From NCBI RefSeq assembly GCF_002150785.1, contig NZ_MTAZ01000038.1, positions 1 to 62,767 on the forward strand: a stretch of 62,767 bases of DNA. The letters are read 5' to 3'. The stretch is from Arenibacter amylolyticus (GTDB taxonomy: Bacteria; Bacteroidota; Bacteroidia; Flavobacteriales; Flavobacteriaceae). Made by a program: the position numbers and the translations under genes. A model generated the notes under the pieces. That model made no database searches, was not told the DNA's origin, and was given only the letters and a program-made list of their open reading frames with translations. Shown in pieces: positions 9,114 to 18,321 of this stretch (position 1 is the first letter of the stretch; every line of letters starts with the position of its first letter).

Positions 9114-9269
9114 CTAATTTGGATTGTTAAGTATGATCAAAGCCGCAACCACTCCAGGCACCCAACCACATAAGGTGAGAAGAAAAACAATTATAAATGA
9201 CCCACAACCTTTATCAATAACTGATAGGGGCGGGAATATGATGGCCAACAGCACTCTAAAGCATCCCAT
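9114..9269 (-). CDS. YqaE/Pmp3-family small membrane protein
   Basis: This 51-residue frame (MGCFRVLLAIIFPPLSVIDK..., ending IILNNPN) has the full Pmp3/YqaE pattern: a first hydrophobic helix with the FPPL motif, a short polar turn (DKGCGS), and a second helix containing the LCGWVPGVVAAL motif. Family members are two-helix plasma-membrane proteins linked to membrane potential and salt or cold stress in yeast and plants; the bacterial role is poorly known. It lies 36 bp upstream of lipB on the same strand. A TATTTTTG -7 box at 9338-9345 could drive it. Confidence 0.85.
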   Translation of the reverse strand: MGCFRVLLAIIFPPLSVIDKGCGSFIIVFLLTLCGWVPGVVAALIILNNPN

Positions 9270-9337
9270 TTACTTTTTGATTTTTGATTGATGTACCAAT
9301 AGGACGAAATTAGGGGCCTATTGTTACAGTAAGTTGA

Positions 9338-9345
9338 CAAAAATA
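9338..9345 (-). promoter_or_regulatory. -7 promoter element upstream of the YqaE-type gene
   Basis: The minus strand reads TATTTTTG, matching TAnnTTTG, about 70 bp upstream of the small gene. No well-spaced -33 element was seen. Confidence 0.35.
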
Positions 9346-9376
9346 CAAACAGCCGTGGAACAATACTATTTACAGG

Positions 9377-9408
9377 ATTGATAGATTAAGCCAGAGTAGC
9401 TATATTTG
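9377..9408 (+). promoter_or_regulatory. Promoter of lysS
   Basis: The -33 element ATTG (9377-9380), a 20-bp spacer and the exact -7 box TATATTTG (9401-9408) lie 20 bp before the lysS ATG. Confidence 0.65.
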
Positions 9409-9427
9409 CATCCTTAATCATTATTGT

Positions 9428-11119
9428 ATGCAACTTTCGGAACAAGAAGTAATCAGAAGAGAAAAACTTGGCAAGTTACGTGAACTAGGGATAGACCCCT
9501 ATCCCGCGGCACTTTATCCTGTAAACAATACGTCCAGGACCATAAAGGAAAAATATGAAGAAGGCAAGAAGGTAGTTATTTCCGGAAGGCTTATGTCCCG
9601 TAGAATACAGGGAAAGGCCTCCTTCGCAGAATTGCAAGATAGCGAAGGCCGTATACAAGTATATTTTAACCGGGATGAGATTTGTACTGGGGAAGATAAA
9701 ACCTTATATAATGAGGTCTACAAAAAACTATTGGATATTGGGGATATCATTGGGGTAGAAGGAACCCTATTCACTACCCAGGTGGGAGAAAAAACGGTGA
9801 TGGTTAAGAACTACACGCTACTTAGCAAATCCCTACGTCCTTTACCACTTCCAAAAGTAGACGCAGAGGGTAACGTACACGACCAGTTTAACGACCCAGA
9901 GTTGCGCTACCGTCAACGTTATGTAGACTTGGTAGTTAACCCTAGCGTAAAGAACAACTTTATAAAGCGTACCAAGATCACCAATAGCATTCGTCAATTT
10001 TTCAACGATGCAGGATACCTGGAGGTAGAAACCCCAATTCTACAACCAATTCCAGGGGGTGCCGCGGCTCGTCCGTTTAAAACGCACCACAATGCCCTAA
10101 ACATCCCCTTATATTTAAGGATTGCTAACGAATTATATCTTAAGAGATTAATCGTGGGCGGATTTGATGGCGTGTACGAGTTTGCAAAAGACTTTAGGAA
10201 TGAAGGCATGGACCGCACCCATAATCCTGAATTTACGGTAATGGAACTATACGTAGCGTATAAGGATTACAATTGGATGATGGATATGACCGAGACGCTA
10301 CTAGAAAAGGTAGCTATAGACTCTAATGGCACCTCAAAAGTTACGGTAGGAGAGCACCAAATTGAATTTAAAGCCCCCTACCCCAGAATTCCGATTCTTG
10401 AAGCTATTAAAACCCATACCGGTTATGATGTAGCTGGCATGGACGAGAATGAACTTAGGGAAGTGGCCAAAAAATTAAACCTAGAGGTAGATGAAACCAT
10501 GGGTGTAGGAAAGCTGATTGATGAGATCTTTGGGGAAAAATGTGAGCATCATTATATACAGCCCACTTTTATTACCGATTACCCAAAGGAAATGAGCCCA
10601 TTAACAAAGGAACATCGCAGCAACAAGGCCTTAACTGAACGATTTGAATTGATGGTAAACGGAAAGGAGTTGGCAAATGCCTACTCTGAGCTGAACGATC
10701 CCATTGACCAACGCGAACGATTTGAAGAGCAGCTTAAACTCTCAGAAAAAGGGGATGATGAGGCTATGTTTATAGACCAAGACTTTATTAGAGCTTTGGA
10801 ATACGGGATGCCCCCTACCAGTGGTATAGGTATTGGTATAGATCGTTTGGTAATGCTAATGACCAATAACAGTTCTATACAGGAAGTACTTTTCTTCCCA
10901 CAAATGCGCCCAGAGAAGAAGGAAGTAGAATTGAACGACGAAGAGAAGGGAATCTTATCCCTATTAAAACCATCTGGAACTTTGCCCTTACAAGAACTAA
11001 AGGAGCAGGCAGGATTGAGTGGTAAAAAATGGGACCGAGCTATGAAGGCCCTCGCCAAGCACGAACTTGTGAAAGTTACGACTGAGGGAGCTACAAAAAT
11101 GGTTGTTTTAACAAAGTAA
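9428..11119 (+). CDS. lysS: Lysyl-tRNA synthetase, class II
   Basis: LysS charges tRNA-Lys in the cytosol. The N-terminal OB-fold anticodon-binding domain spans about 55-150 ([19 protein letters not shown]). The class II catalytic core follows, with motif 2 [15 protein letters not shown], the flexible [12 protein letters not shown] segment, and motif 3 [12 protein letters not shown]. At 563 residues it exceeds the usual 490-510 because of a C-terminal extension of about 60 residues after the FFPQMRPE motif, which I associate with Bacteroidota LysS proteins. It has its own promoter and terminator. Confidence 0.97.
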   Translation: MQLSEQEVIRREKLGKLRELGIDPYPAALYPVNNTSRTIKEKYEEGKKVVISGRLMSRRIQGKASFAELQDSEGRIQVYFNRDEICTGEDKTLYNEVYKKLLDIGDIIGVEGTLFTTQVGEKTVMVKNYTLLSKSLRPLPLPKVDAEGNVHDQFNDPELRYRQRYVDLVVNPSVKNNFIKRTKITNSIRQFFNDAGYLEVETPILQPIPGGAAARPFKTHHNALNIPLYLRIANELYLKRLIVGGFDGVYEFAKDFRNEGMDRTHNPEFTVMELYVAYKDYNWMMDMTETLLEKVAIDSNGTSKVTVGEHQIEFKAPYPRIPILEAIKTHTGYDVAGMDENELREVAKKLNLEVDETMGVGKLIDEIFGEKCEHHYIQPTFITDYPKEMSPLTKEHRSNKALTERFELMVNGKELANAYSELNDPIDQRERFEEQLKLSEKGDDEAMFIDQDFIRALEYGMPPTSGIGIGIDRLVMLMTNNSSIQEVLFFPQMRPEKKEVELNDEEKGILSLLKPSGTLPLQELKEQAGLSGKKWDRAMKALAKHELVKVTTEGATKMVVLTK

Positions 11120-11181
11120 CTTCCTAAGGGATTAGAACAACGCTCATGGCGTTGAACCTTTACTTATGTTTATATTTATTA

Positions 11182-11215
11182 AAAGGGCTGGGAATAATTT
11201 TCCAGCCCTTTTTGT
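11182..11215 (+). terminator. Intrinsic terminator of lysS
   Basis: AAGGGCTGG (11183-11191) pairs with CCAGCCCTT (11202-11210), followed by T residues, about 65 bp after the lysS stop codon. Confidence 0.85.
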
Positions 11216-11265
11216 ATTACCACGCTCCAAAGTTTATCACCCCACAGTATCGGTATTCGTCCAGA

Positions 11266-11523
11266 AAAAAAGGACGGGACCATCATGGGGACGCCTTTAC
11301 CATGTGGATAGCCGGAGGGGGTATAAAGAAGGGCGCCAGTTGGGGCCTTACGGACGAAATTGGTTTTTCTGCCTTGGAAGGTCAGGTTTCCGTACACGAT
11401 ATACATGCTACCATACTCCACCTCTTGGGCTTTAACCACGAACAGTTCACCTATGAATTCCAGGGGAGACCATTTAGGCTTACCGATGTGGAAGGCCAGG
11501 TGATCCATGAAATATTAGCATAA
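11266..11523 (+). pseudogene. 3' remnant of a DUF1501 gene
   Basis: The last ~85 codons are recognisable as the C-terminus of DUF1501 (sulfatase-like, planctomycete-type) proteins: GRDHH at 11272, FTMWIAGGGIKKG, TDEIGF, VHDIHATILHLLG, and the closing FRLTDVEGQVIHEIL. Intact members have over 400 residues, so at least 80 percent of the gene is missing. The frame runs upstream into the lysS terminator without any start suited to a DUF1501 protein. The following two genes belong to the same kind of cluster, so a deletion probably removed a DUF1549/DUF1553 partner and most of this gene. Confidence 0.75.
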
Positions 11524-11553
11524 ACAACCACAGCCCAACCAAAAAAACAACCC

Positions 11554-12435
11554 ATGAATCCCATTAAAACTTTTGTAGTTCTTTTCCTTTGCACAATAAC
11601 CCTCTCCCAGGCCCAAGAAAAAATAATGTTTTTTCAAACAGATTGGGGAAATAAGTTAACCTATGATGCCTTTTGTGAAAAGGCAAAAGCAGCTGGCTAT
11701 GATGGAATAGAAACTTGGCTACCCTCTAACAACGCTGATCAAGGCCAATTAAAAGCAGCCTTGGCCAAACACCAACTTAAGCTGATTTTTTTACACGGCA
11801 CCAATAAAGGTCTTCCCTTTAAAGAGAGCCTAGAACAGTATAAAACTGGTTTGGAAAAATTAATGAAATGGAATCCAACCCTCGTCAATTCTCATACTGG
11901 AAGTGATTTTTATAGTTTCGAGGAAAATCGTGCATTTATTAATGCTGCCACCACTATAAGCGAAAAATATAACATTCCGGTGGTTCATGAGACCCATAGG
12001 GGACGGTTTAGCTATAGCCTTCCTGAAACCAGCAAGTACCTATCACAATTACCCAATTTAAAGCTTACCTTGGATATTAGTCATTGGATGGTGGTACACG
12101 AATCCCTGCTAGAGGGAAAAGAGGAGTTGCTGAAACCGGTGATTAGTAGGTCGCACCACGTTCACGCTCGTATAGGCCATCCCCAAGGTCCACAAATAAG
12201 CGACCCAAAAGCGCCGGAATGGACACCTACCGTAGAAAGACATTTAGACCTCTGGGAGGAGATCATTAGAACAAGCTGGAAAGAAAACAAGGGTATATTT
12301 ACAGTAACCACTGAGTTTGGTCCCCCAGATTATATGCCCACACTCCCTTATTCCAAAATCCCATTGACAGACCAATGGGAAGCCAACGTTTCTATGATGA
12401 AAGCTTTAAAAGAACGCCTAAAATTGAGGAGGTAA
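11554..12435 (+). CDS. Exported sugar phosphate isomerase/epimerase-like TIM-barrel protein
   Basis: 293 residues beginning with a signal peptide (cleavage near SQAQ at about 22). The rest is an AP endonuclease 2-type TIM barrel: GYDGIETWLP, LIFLHGTN, NSHTGSDFYSFEEN, VHETHRGRF, LTLDISHW, HHVHARIGHPQGPQ and TEFGPPDYMP carry the expected His, Glu and Asp metal ligands. Family members isomerise or epimerise sugars, but the substrate here is unknown and export to the periplasm is unusual for the enzyme class. The stop is 3 bp before the next gene, a cytochrome c protein, so the two are probably co-translated. Confidence 0.75.
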   Translation: MNPIKTFVVLFLCTITLSQAQEKIMFFQTDWGNKLTYDAFCEKAKAAGYDGIETWLPSNNADQGQLKAALAKHQLKLIFLHGTNKGLPFKESLEQYKTGLEKLMKWNPTLVNSHTGSDFYSFEENRAFINAATTISEKYNIPVVHETHRGRFSYSLPETSKYLSQLPNLKLTLDISHWMVVHESLLEGKEELLKPVISRSHHVHARIGHPQGPQISDPKAPEWTPTVERHLDLWEEIIRTSWKENKGIFTVTTEFGPPDYMPTLPYSKIPLTDQWEANVSMMKALKERLKLRR

Positions 12436-12438
12436 ATA

Positions 12439-13836
12439 ATGGATGTAATTCAACAATTAATAGGGCGTTTACACCCAATGGTTGTCCACTTACCTATTGG
12501 ATTTATCATTACGGGTTTGTTGTTACAATGGATAGACCGCAAACAAGGCACCTTGAAACCCGTAATTGCCAAGGTATTCTTATGGGGTTTTATCGCAGCC
12601 ATTGTGGCTAGTATTAGCGGATACTTACTTTACCTTAATGAGGGTTATGGGTTTAACACCATAAAGTTTCACTTGTGGGCGGGAATCGCCACTGCCCTTT
12701 TTTCTGGATTAATGTATTACCGCATTAAGGCACCCACTACCGTAGAGTTTTTAAGTCGCATACCCACTAGTCTCTTCTCCTATTCCTTATTATTTCTAAT
12801 CTCCATAACCGGTCATCTTGGGGGGAGCATTACCCACGGATCGGATTACCTCGTGGAACCTTTACCAACAGCAATAAAAACTGCCTTGGGCATCGCTCCT
12901 AAAAACTACGAACTGCCCAGACTGGAGGAAGCGCTTTGGGAAGAATCAGATTTATACGCCCAAGTGGTACAACCCATCCTTAACAACCGATGTCTAAGCT
13001 GTCACAACCCCAAAAAAAGTAAGGGAGACTTACACCTGAATAATCCTGAAGGGATATTAAATGGTGGTGAGAACGGTGAGGTAATAAATTGCCACGATAT
13101 AAAAAACAGCCCTTTGTATGCGCGACTCGTTTTGCCCATAGATCATGAGGACCATATGCCTCCCAAGGAAAAGTCACAATTATCTAAGGAAGAAATTGAA
13201 GTTATCAAGGCGTGGATAGAAACCGGACCATCTTTTGACAAAACAATTGGCGAATTAAAGCTTCCCAAGTCCTTGTTTACCGCCTTTTTCCCAAAGGACA
13301 GAGCCACCGATTATCCCGAACTAGAGGTAGCTGCCATTCCTACAGATACCATTAGGTTGATAAGAAGTTATGGCTTCCATATAGAACCAATAAGTGCGTC
13401 TAGTAACCTGATCCGTGTTTCCTGCATCAATAAACCAGATTTTATCGATGCTGATTTAAAACTACTAAGTTCGTTAAGCAAACAATTGGTAAACCTAGAT
13501 GTAAGTAACACCCAGCTTACTGATGCTATTTTTGAGTCACTGACTAAATTTCCCAACCTCACTGTTTTAAAATTGAACCATACACAGATAACCGGGGAAA
13601 ATATAGACAAATTACAATCTTTGGATTATTTAAAAACACTACACCTAACTCATACCAATTTTAGCGGCAAACATCTTTCCAGCCTTAACTCTTTTAAAGC
13701 GTTAAAGTCCGTTTTCCTTTATAATAGCAAGGTTGATCCAACAGAGTTCCAAAATCCACCAACTTCCAGCGACCTCCGTATAGATTATGGAAACTACCAA
13801 CTGCCCAAAATAGCTGCAGACACCATTGTATATTAA
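12439..13836 (+). CDS. Membrane cytochrome c with DUF2231 and leucine-rich repeats
   Basis: 465 residues in three parts. Residues 1-140 hold about four transmembrane helices starting with the GRLHPMVVHLPIGF motif of DUF2231. Residues about 165-265 form a planctomycete-type cytochrome c domain with heme motif CLSCH at 185-189 and a distal methionine in DHEDHMPPKEKS. Residues about 320-440 carry leucine-rich repeats (LVNLDVSNTQLTD, LTVLKLNHTQIT, LKTLHLTHTNFS). The heme part should face the periplasm. Such proteins accompany DUF1501/DUF1553 gene pairs in planctomycetes and some Bacteroidota. Here only a DUF1501 stump and the TIM-barrel gene remain upstream. Electron partner unknown. Confidence 0.8.
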   Translation: MDVIQQLIGRLHPMVVHLPIGFIITGLLLQWIDRKQGTLKPVIAKVFLWGFIAAIVASISGYLLYLNEGYGFNTIKFHLWAGIATALFSGLMYYRIKAPTTVEFLSRIPTSLFSYSLLFLISITGHLGGSITHGSDYLVEPLPTAIKTALGIAPKNYELPRLEEALWEESDLYAQVVQPILNNRCLSCHNPKKSKGDLHLNNPEGILNGGENGEVINCHDIKNSPLYARLVLPIDHEDHMPPKEKSQLSKEEIEVIKAWIETGPSFDKTIGELKLPKSLFTAFFPKDRATDYPELEVAAIPTDTIRLIRSYGFHIEPISASSNLIRVSCINKPDFIDADLKLLSSLSKQLVNLDVSNTQLTDAIFESLTKFPNLTVLKLNHTQITGENIDKLQSLDYLKTLHLTHTNFSGKHLSSLNSFKALKSVFLYNSKVDPTEFQNPPTSSDLRIDYGNYQLPKIAADTIVY

Positions 13837-14203
13837 AGATTGTGCATTGGCAGGGATACGGTTAAACCAAAGTGAATTACAAAAATATCATGAGAGGAAT
13901 GGATAGCTCATACACTTATTACAAACTGCTTAAATTGTGAAACCAGGTCTTTTTTATGGCAGCTCCCCAACCTCAAAAAAATCATCCCTCAGGACATTTC
14001 CCAAAGAAAATCGCTGTAACATACTCACGAAAAACACGAATTCGATGCATTTTACGATACAAACCACCTCAGCCATCAAATTATTCCCATCAACCAAGGG
14101 TATTCATTGAAAATAAATCAATACCCCGGCTACATTTCCGGATTCTAAAATTAATTCAGTTCTTTGAAGGAATTGAATTTACAAAATAACATATAACTCA
14201 ATC
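13837..14203. other. Intergenic region before the metalloprotease gene
   Basis: 367 bp. A 77-codon frame at 13956-14189 has a basic, low-complexity composition without domain character and is not accepted. No repeat, RNA or clear promoter was recognised. Confidence 0.35.
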
Positions 14204-16705
14204 ATGATTACAAATCGACTTCAAAAAATGCTATTTGCATTTTTGTTATTGGGCTTTATTACATCTACCGAAGCCCAAATTTTTAAAAGGAAATCCAAAA
14301 AAACAGAACAGGCCAGTGAGGCGGAAAAACCTAAAAAAGGGGATATTCAGCCATACGACAAAGTAATTACCAAGGAGGCCATTACGGATAAAGGTCTATT
14401 TGACGTGCACAAAGTGGACAGCAAATACTATTATGAAATTCCAGACAGCTTATTTTCCAAGGAGATGCTCATGGTGAGCAGGATTTCCAAAACGGCAAGC
14501 GGCATTGGTTTTGGGGGAGGAAAAATTAATACCAAAGTCCTCCGATGGGAGAAGCGAGACAAAAAGGTTTTGCTCCGCGTAGTTAGTCATGATGTAGTGG
14601 CATCGGACTCTCTCCCAATCCACGAAGCAGTAGTAAACTCTAATTTTGAGCCGGTTTTGTATGCATTCGATATTAAGGCGATCAACAAGAAGGATTCTAC
14701 CAAATTGGCCACCGTTATTCAGGTAAACGACTTATTTGAGGAAGATGTAAAAGCCTTGGGAATGCCAGAATTTTACCGTAACCGGTACAAAGTATCTAGA
14801 CTAGAAGGCTCTAGAAGCTATATTGAGTCCCTTAAAAGCTTTCCCTTGAACATAGAGGCCAGACATGTAAAAACATACGCTGCGGGCAATCCCCCTTCCA
14901 ATGCCACCTTGGGTTCTATTTCCATTGAGATTAACAACTCCATGATTCTCTTGCCAGAAGAACCTATGAAACGACGCGCATTCGACTCTCGTGTTGGTTG
15001 GTTTACCAGTAGCCAAATAGATTATGGTCTCAACGCACAAGAAAGCAAGCGAGTTACCTATTTAGATCGTTGGAGATTAGAGGTAAAAGAGGAGGATATA
15101 GAAAAATTTAAACGTGGGGAATTGGTAGAACCCAAGAAGCCTATTGTTTATTATGTAGACCGGGCAACCCCGGAACATTGGGTCCCTTATATAAAGCAAG
15201 GAATTGAAGACTGGCAAGTAGCATTTGAGGCGGCGGGTTTTAAAAATGCCATTCTTGCTAAAGATCCTCCTACCATAGAGGAAGATCCGGAATGGTCTCC
15301 AGAAGATGTTAGGTATTCGGTAGTACGCTATTTAGCCTCTCCCATTCCCAATGCCAACGGTCCGCGAGTTAGCGATCCAAGAAGTGGGGAAATATTGGAG
15401 TCCGATATTAATTGGTACCACAACGTAATGTCCTTGCTAAGAAACTGGTTTTTTGTACAGACCGCAGCCATCAATCCGGATGCAAGGGGCGTAGCTTTTA
15501 AAGAAGAAGTAATGGGTCGTCTAATCCGCTTCGTATCCTCTCACGAAGTGGGGCACACCTTAGGCCTTCCCCATAATATGGGGAGTAGTGCCGCCTATCC
15601 GGTAGACTCCTTACGTTCTGCTACCTTTACACAGAAATACGGTACTGCACCTTCTATAATGGATTATGCCCGTTTTAATTACGTAGCTCAACCAGGGGAT
15701 GAAGGAGTAGCGCTAATGCCTCAAATCGGTATTTATGACAAGTATGCTATCAATTGGGGATACCGTCCAATTTTGGACAAGTCCGAAACCGAGGAGAAAG
15801 AAATATTGGATAGCTGGATCCTAAAACATGCAGGAGACCCTCTATACCGATTTGGACATCAGCAAGTGGGAGATGTGGTAGACCCCAGTTCCCAAACAGA
15901 AGACTTAGGGGACGATGCCATTAAAGCAAGTACCTACGGGATAAATAACCTTAAGTTGATTGTTCCCCAATTAATAGAATGGACGGCAGAGGATGGCAAG
16001 GACTACAAGGATCTAAATGTTTTGTACGGGCAGGTTATTGCTCAATTCAACAGATATATGGGCCATGTTAGTAATAACATTGGAGGTGTTTACGAACATC
16101 AAAAAACGTACGACCAAGAGGGAGCAGTTTATACTCCAGTAGCCAAGGAGCATCAGCAAAATTGTATGATTTTCATCCAAGACCAGCTTTTTAAAACACC
16201 AGAGTGGTTAATAGACCCCAACATTTTCAATAAAATTGAGTATTCAGGTTCTGTAGAAAGGATTAGAAAAACGCAAGAAAGAACCTTAAACAATATTTTA
16301 AGCCTGGGCCGAATGGCAAGGCTGCTAGAAAATGAGGCGATTAACGGCAAGGAGGCGTATAGTCTGTTAAATATGATGAACGACCTAAGAAAGGGAATCT
16401 GGTCCGAATTGAGAAGAGGCAATAGTATAGACATCTATAGAAGAAACCTACAAAAGGCGCATATAGATCGTTTGGCTTATTTGATGACGGCAGAAAGCGA
16501 GGCCAAACAATCCGAAATGGGCGGCTACCGTAAATCTACCGCTATCAACACAAGCCAATCGGATATCCGCTCCATTGCTAGGGCCCAGTTAAATGTTTTA
16601 AAGCGAGATATAAACAATGCCATTGCACGTACCTCCGATCCCATGAGCAAGTATCACTTGCAGGATGCGGTAACGAGGATAAACCAAATCTTGGAACCTA
16701 AATAA
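14204..16705 (+). CDS. Exported zinc-dependent metalloprotease (DUF5117/DUF5118 type)
   Basis: 833 residues with a signal peptide (cleavage after TEAQ at about 25) and a lysine-rich linker. The DUF5118/DUF5117 N-terminal region (GLFDVHKVDSKYYYEIPDSL..., about 45-300) precedes a metzincin-like catalytic domain with HEVGHTLGLPH at 447-457 (zinc ligands H447, H451, H457; catalytic E448) and the SIMDYARFNYV Met-turn. A long helical C-terminal domain follows. The family is common in Bacteroidota; substrates are unknown. It is monocistronic, ending at a strong terminator. Confidence 0.9.
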   Translation: MITNRLQKMLFAFLLLGFITSTEAQIFKRKSKKTEQASEAEKPKKGDIQPYDKVITKEAITDKGLFDVHKVDSKYYYEIPDSLFSKEMLMVSRISKTASGIGFGGGKINTKVLRWEKRDKKVLLRVVSHDVVASDSLPIHEAVVNSNFEPVLYAFDIKAINKKDSTKLATVIQVNDLFEEDVKALGMPEFYRNRYKVSRLEGSRSYIESLKSFPLNIEARHVKTYAAGNPPSNATLGSISIEINNSMILLPEEPMKRRAFDSRVGWFTSSQIDYGLNAQESKRVTYLDRWRLEVKEEDIEKFKRGELVEPKKPIVYYVDRATPEHWVPYIKQGIEDWQVAFEAAGFKNAILAKDPPTIEEDPEWSPEDVRYSVVRYLASPIPNANGPRVSDPRSGEILESDINWYHNVMSLLRNWFFVQTAAINPDARGVAFKEEVMGRLIRFVSSHEVGHTLGLPHNMGSSAAYPVDSLRSATFTQKYGTAPSIMDYARFNYVAQPGDEGVALMPQIGIYDKYAINWGYRPILDKSETEEKEILDSWILKHAGDPLYRFGHQQVGDVVDPSSQTEDLGDDAIKASTYGINNLKLIVPQLIEWTAEDGKDYKDLNVLYGQVIAQFNRYMGHVSNNIGGVYEHQKTYDQEGAVYTPVAKEHQQNCMIFIQDQLFKTPEWLIDPNIFNKIEYSGSVERIRKTQERTLNNILSLGRMARLLENEAINGKEAYSLLNMMNDLRKGIWSELRRGNSIDIYRRNLQKAHIDRLAYLMTAESEAKQSEMGGYRKSTAINTSQSDIRSIARAQLNVLKRDINNAIARTSDPMSKYHLQDAVTRINQILEPK

Positions 16706-16726
16706 TAAAGTAGGAACCACCTTATT

Positions 16727-16768
16727 AAAGTAGGCTAGGGCATTATTTTACCCTAGCCTACTTTTTTT
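16727..16768 (+). terminator. Strong intrinsic terminator
   Basis: A perfect 14-bp stem (AAAGTAGGCTAGGG at 16727-16740 with its complement at 16751-16764), 10-nt loop and a run of seven T follow the metalloprotease gene. Confidence 0.92.
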
Positions 16769-16901
16769 ATAAGTTCTACCTTATCCATAGCTTATAGGAT
16801 CAAAGAAGGTACCATCGTTAAAGATTATTAAAGGTTGTTATCAATTGCCATGGTGTTGATGTTATTTCCTACATTTACAGCTGTAATAAAATCCCATATC
16901 A

Positions 16902-17093
16902 GTGTCTTATAAAATTAAAAGCCTGCTTTATTTTATCTGTTTCTTAGCTGCCTCTGTCTTTTACTACTATTTAGACGTAGAAAATGAGCCGCCCCCTCCT
17001 ACCCAGTCGGTTGAAATACCTAAAGAAAATAAAGACACTATACTCCCTGATGAGCATATTAAAAAACCATTTGAAACCCTGGAAAAAACTTAA
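16902..17093 (+). CDS. Small single-pass membrane protein, paralogue 1 of a tandem pair
   Basis: 63 residues from a GTG start. A basic N-terminus and one transmembrane helix (IKSLLYFICFLAASVFYYY) precede a Pro/Glu-rich tail (NEPPPPTQSVEIPKEN). The start aligns exactly with the next small gene (M-S-Y-K-I-K-S-L versus M-N-Y-R-V-K-S-L), which supports both being real. I do not recognise the family. The helix may be an uncleaved signal anchor with the tail outside the cytosol. Confidence 0.5.
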   Translation: MSYKIKSLLYFICFLAASVFYYYLDVENEPPPPTQSVEIPKENKDTILPDEHIKKPFETLEKT

Positions 17094-17225
17094 TTCTATA
17101 ATATCCTAATTTCTAAACCGATCCAAGGTAGACATACACCACAAGAAAGCTTGGTTTCACAACAATGACTCGTACATTCCCAAAGGTTCTCTTAAATTAG
17201 AAGCACTAAACAACGCCCTAAACCT

Positions 17226-17390
17226 ATGAACTACAGAGTTAAAAGTTTAGTCTACCTAATCGGCTTCATTTTTTCGGCTTTGGTAGGCACCTACCTCCAG
17301 GAAGATTCCCATACAGTTACGGAAGAACTTACCACAGAACATGTTGAGAAAATAGACCAAACTATTGTTAGTTTAGAAAAACAGAGCTAA
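17226..17390 (+). CDS. Small single-pass membrane protein, paralogue 2 of a tandem pair
   Basis: 54 residues (MNYRVKSLVYLIGFIFSALV..., ending VSLEKQS). One hydrophobic helix at about 7-23 precedes an acidic tail rich in Glu and Thr. The first 14 residues match the preceding small gene in 8 positions and most of the rest are conservative (K/R, I/V, L/V, F/L), so the two arose by tandem duplication. The tails have diverged in length and sequence. No family recognised. Confidence 0.55.
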   Translation: MNYRVKSLVYLIGFIFSALVGTYLQEDSHTVTEELTTEHVEKIDQTIVSLEKQS

Positions 17391-17751
17391 TCCCTCTTTC
17401 TTTCAACAACATAGAGTGTAAGTCGCCAGCAACTACCAAAGACAGTATTTTGCACTTGGTTTAGTAGGCCCGTTTACCTAGGTTGTCAGTTCTTGGGCTA
17501 CTATTTCCTAAGCTCAACACCCCCTTCCCTATTTATATCACAGGCAGGAACTACTTCCAACAATATTATTAACAACACCCTAAGAAACCTTCCTATACAT
17601 TTTAATAATTAGGTGAAAATCCCCAGCAATCATTTCCAAATCTTATAAAAACAAGATGTTTTCCTAGTCTAACCTCCATAAAAATAAGATACGAGATTAA
17701 ACCAATTGTTGTTTCAGCTGTCCTACTAGTAAACCCATAAATTTTTAAAGG
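17391..17751. other. Intergenic region
   Basis: 361 bp, AT-rich, without a credible frame, terminator or consensus -7 box. Confidence 0.3.
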
Positions 17752-18189
17752 ATGAAAAAATTAGTTTTTACCATGGTATTTCTACTTGGCTTTACCGCTA
17801 TTGCGCAAACGGGAAACCGAAAGGGAATGAAGGATTTAACTCCCCAGCAAATGGCAACCCTGCAAACCAAAAAAATGACCTTGGCGCTAGATTTAACCGA
17901 TGCCCAACAAGCACAGATTCAAAAGTTAAATTTAGAAAATGTTACCGCGCGCGTGGAGCGAAGAAAGGAGATGCAAGCCAAAAGAGAAAGTGGAGAGATA
18001 AAACCTCTTAGTTCGGAACAGCGCTATGAGCTTAGAGTAGCGCATTTGGATCATCAGATTGCGCAGAGGCAACAGCTTCAAAAAATACTATCTAAGGAAC
18101 AATTTATAGTTTGGAACAAAATCAATACTAAAAGGAAATCCCATAGAATGGCAAACGCCAAAAAGGCACGCTATGCAAGAAGGCATTAA
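17752..18189 (+). CDS. Exported basic helical protein, Spy/CpxP- or DUF4890-like
   Basis: 145 residues with a signal peptide (cleavage after AIAQ at 19). The mature part is entirely helical and very basic, with the LTPQQMATLQTKKMTLALDLT and 'L..EQ..VW..I' motifs seen in Spy/CpxP-type periplasmic chaperones and sensors of heavy metal or envelope stress (DUF4890 in Bacteroidota). The C-terminus is extremely rich in Lys/Arg/His (NAKKARYARRH). A chaperone or sensor-partner role is inferred only from this resemblance. It is convergent with hemL. Confidence 0.6.
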   Translation: MKKLVFTMVFLLGFTAIAQTGNRKGMKDLTPQQMATLQTKKMTLALDLTDAQQAQIQKLNLENVTARVERRKEMQAKRESGEIKPLSSEQRYELRVAHLDHQIAQRQQLQKILSKEQFIVWNKINTKRKSHRMANAKKARYARRH

Positions 18190-18202
18190 CCATATAATAA
18201 AA

Positions 18203-18263
18203 GGGATATCCGCTCCCTAGTTCCTTTCTCATGTTAAGGAAAAAACTAGGGTGTGGATATCCC
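18203..18263. terminator. Long imperfect inverted repeat between convergent genes
   Basis: GGGATATCC at 18203-18211 pairs with GGATATCCC near 18255-18263, with a further CCCTAGTT/AACTAGGG inner stem. Lacking a T-run it may act as a bidirectional transcript end or mRNA stabiliser. Confidence 0.5.
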
Positions 18264-18277
18264 CTAATACACTAAAC

Positions 18278-18314
18278 CTGGATGATGAACATTCAGTTTA
18301 GGTTTATCATCCAG
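18278..18314. terminator. Inverted repeat just beyond hemL
   Basis: CTGGATGAT (18278-18286) pairs perfectly with ATCATCCAG (18306-18314), 8 bp after the hemL stop codon on the minus strand. It is a second, smaller stem next to the one at 18203-18263. Confidence 0.4.
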
Positions 18315-18321
18315 ACTACTC

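Noticed and set aside
13956-14189. 77-codon frame before the metalloprotease gene
   Set aside because: Basic low-complexity translation without hydrophobic core or family resemblance.
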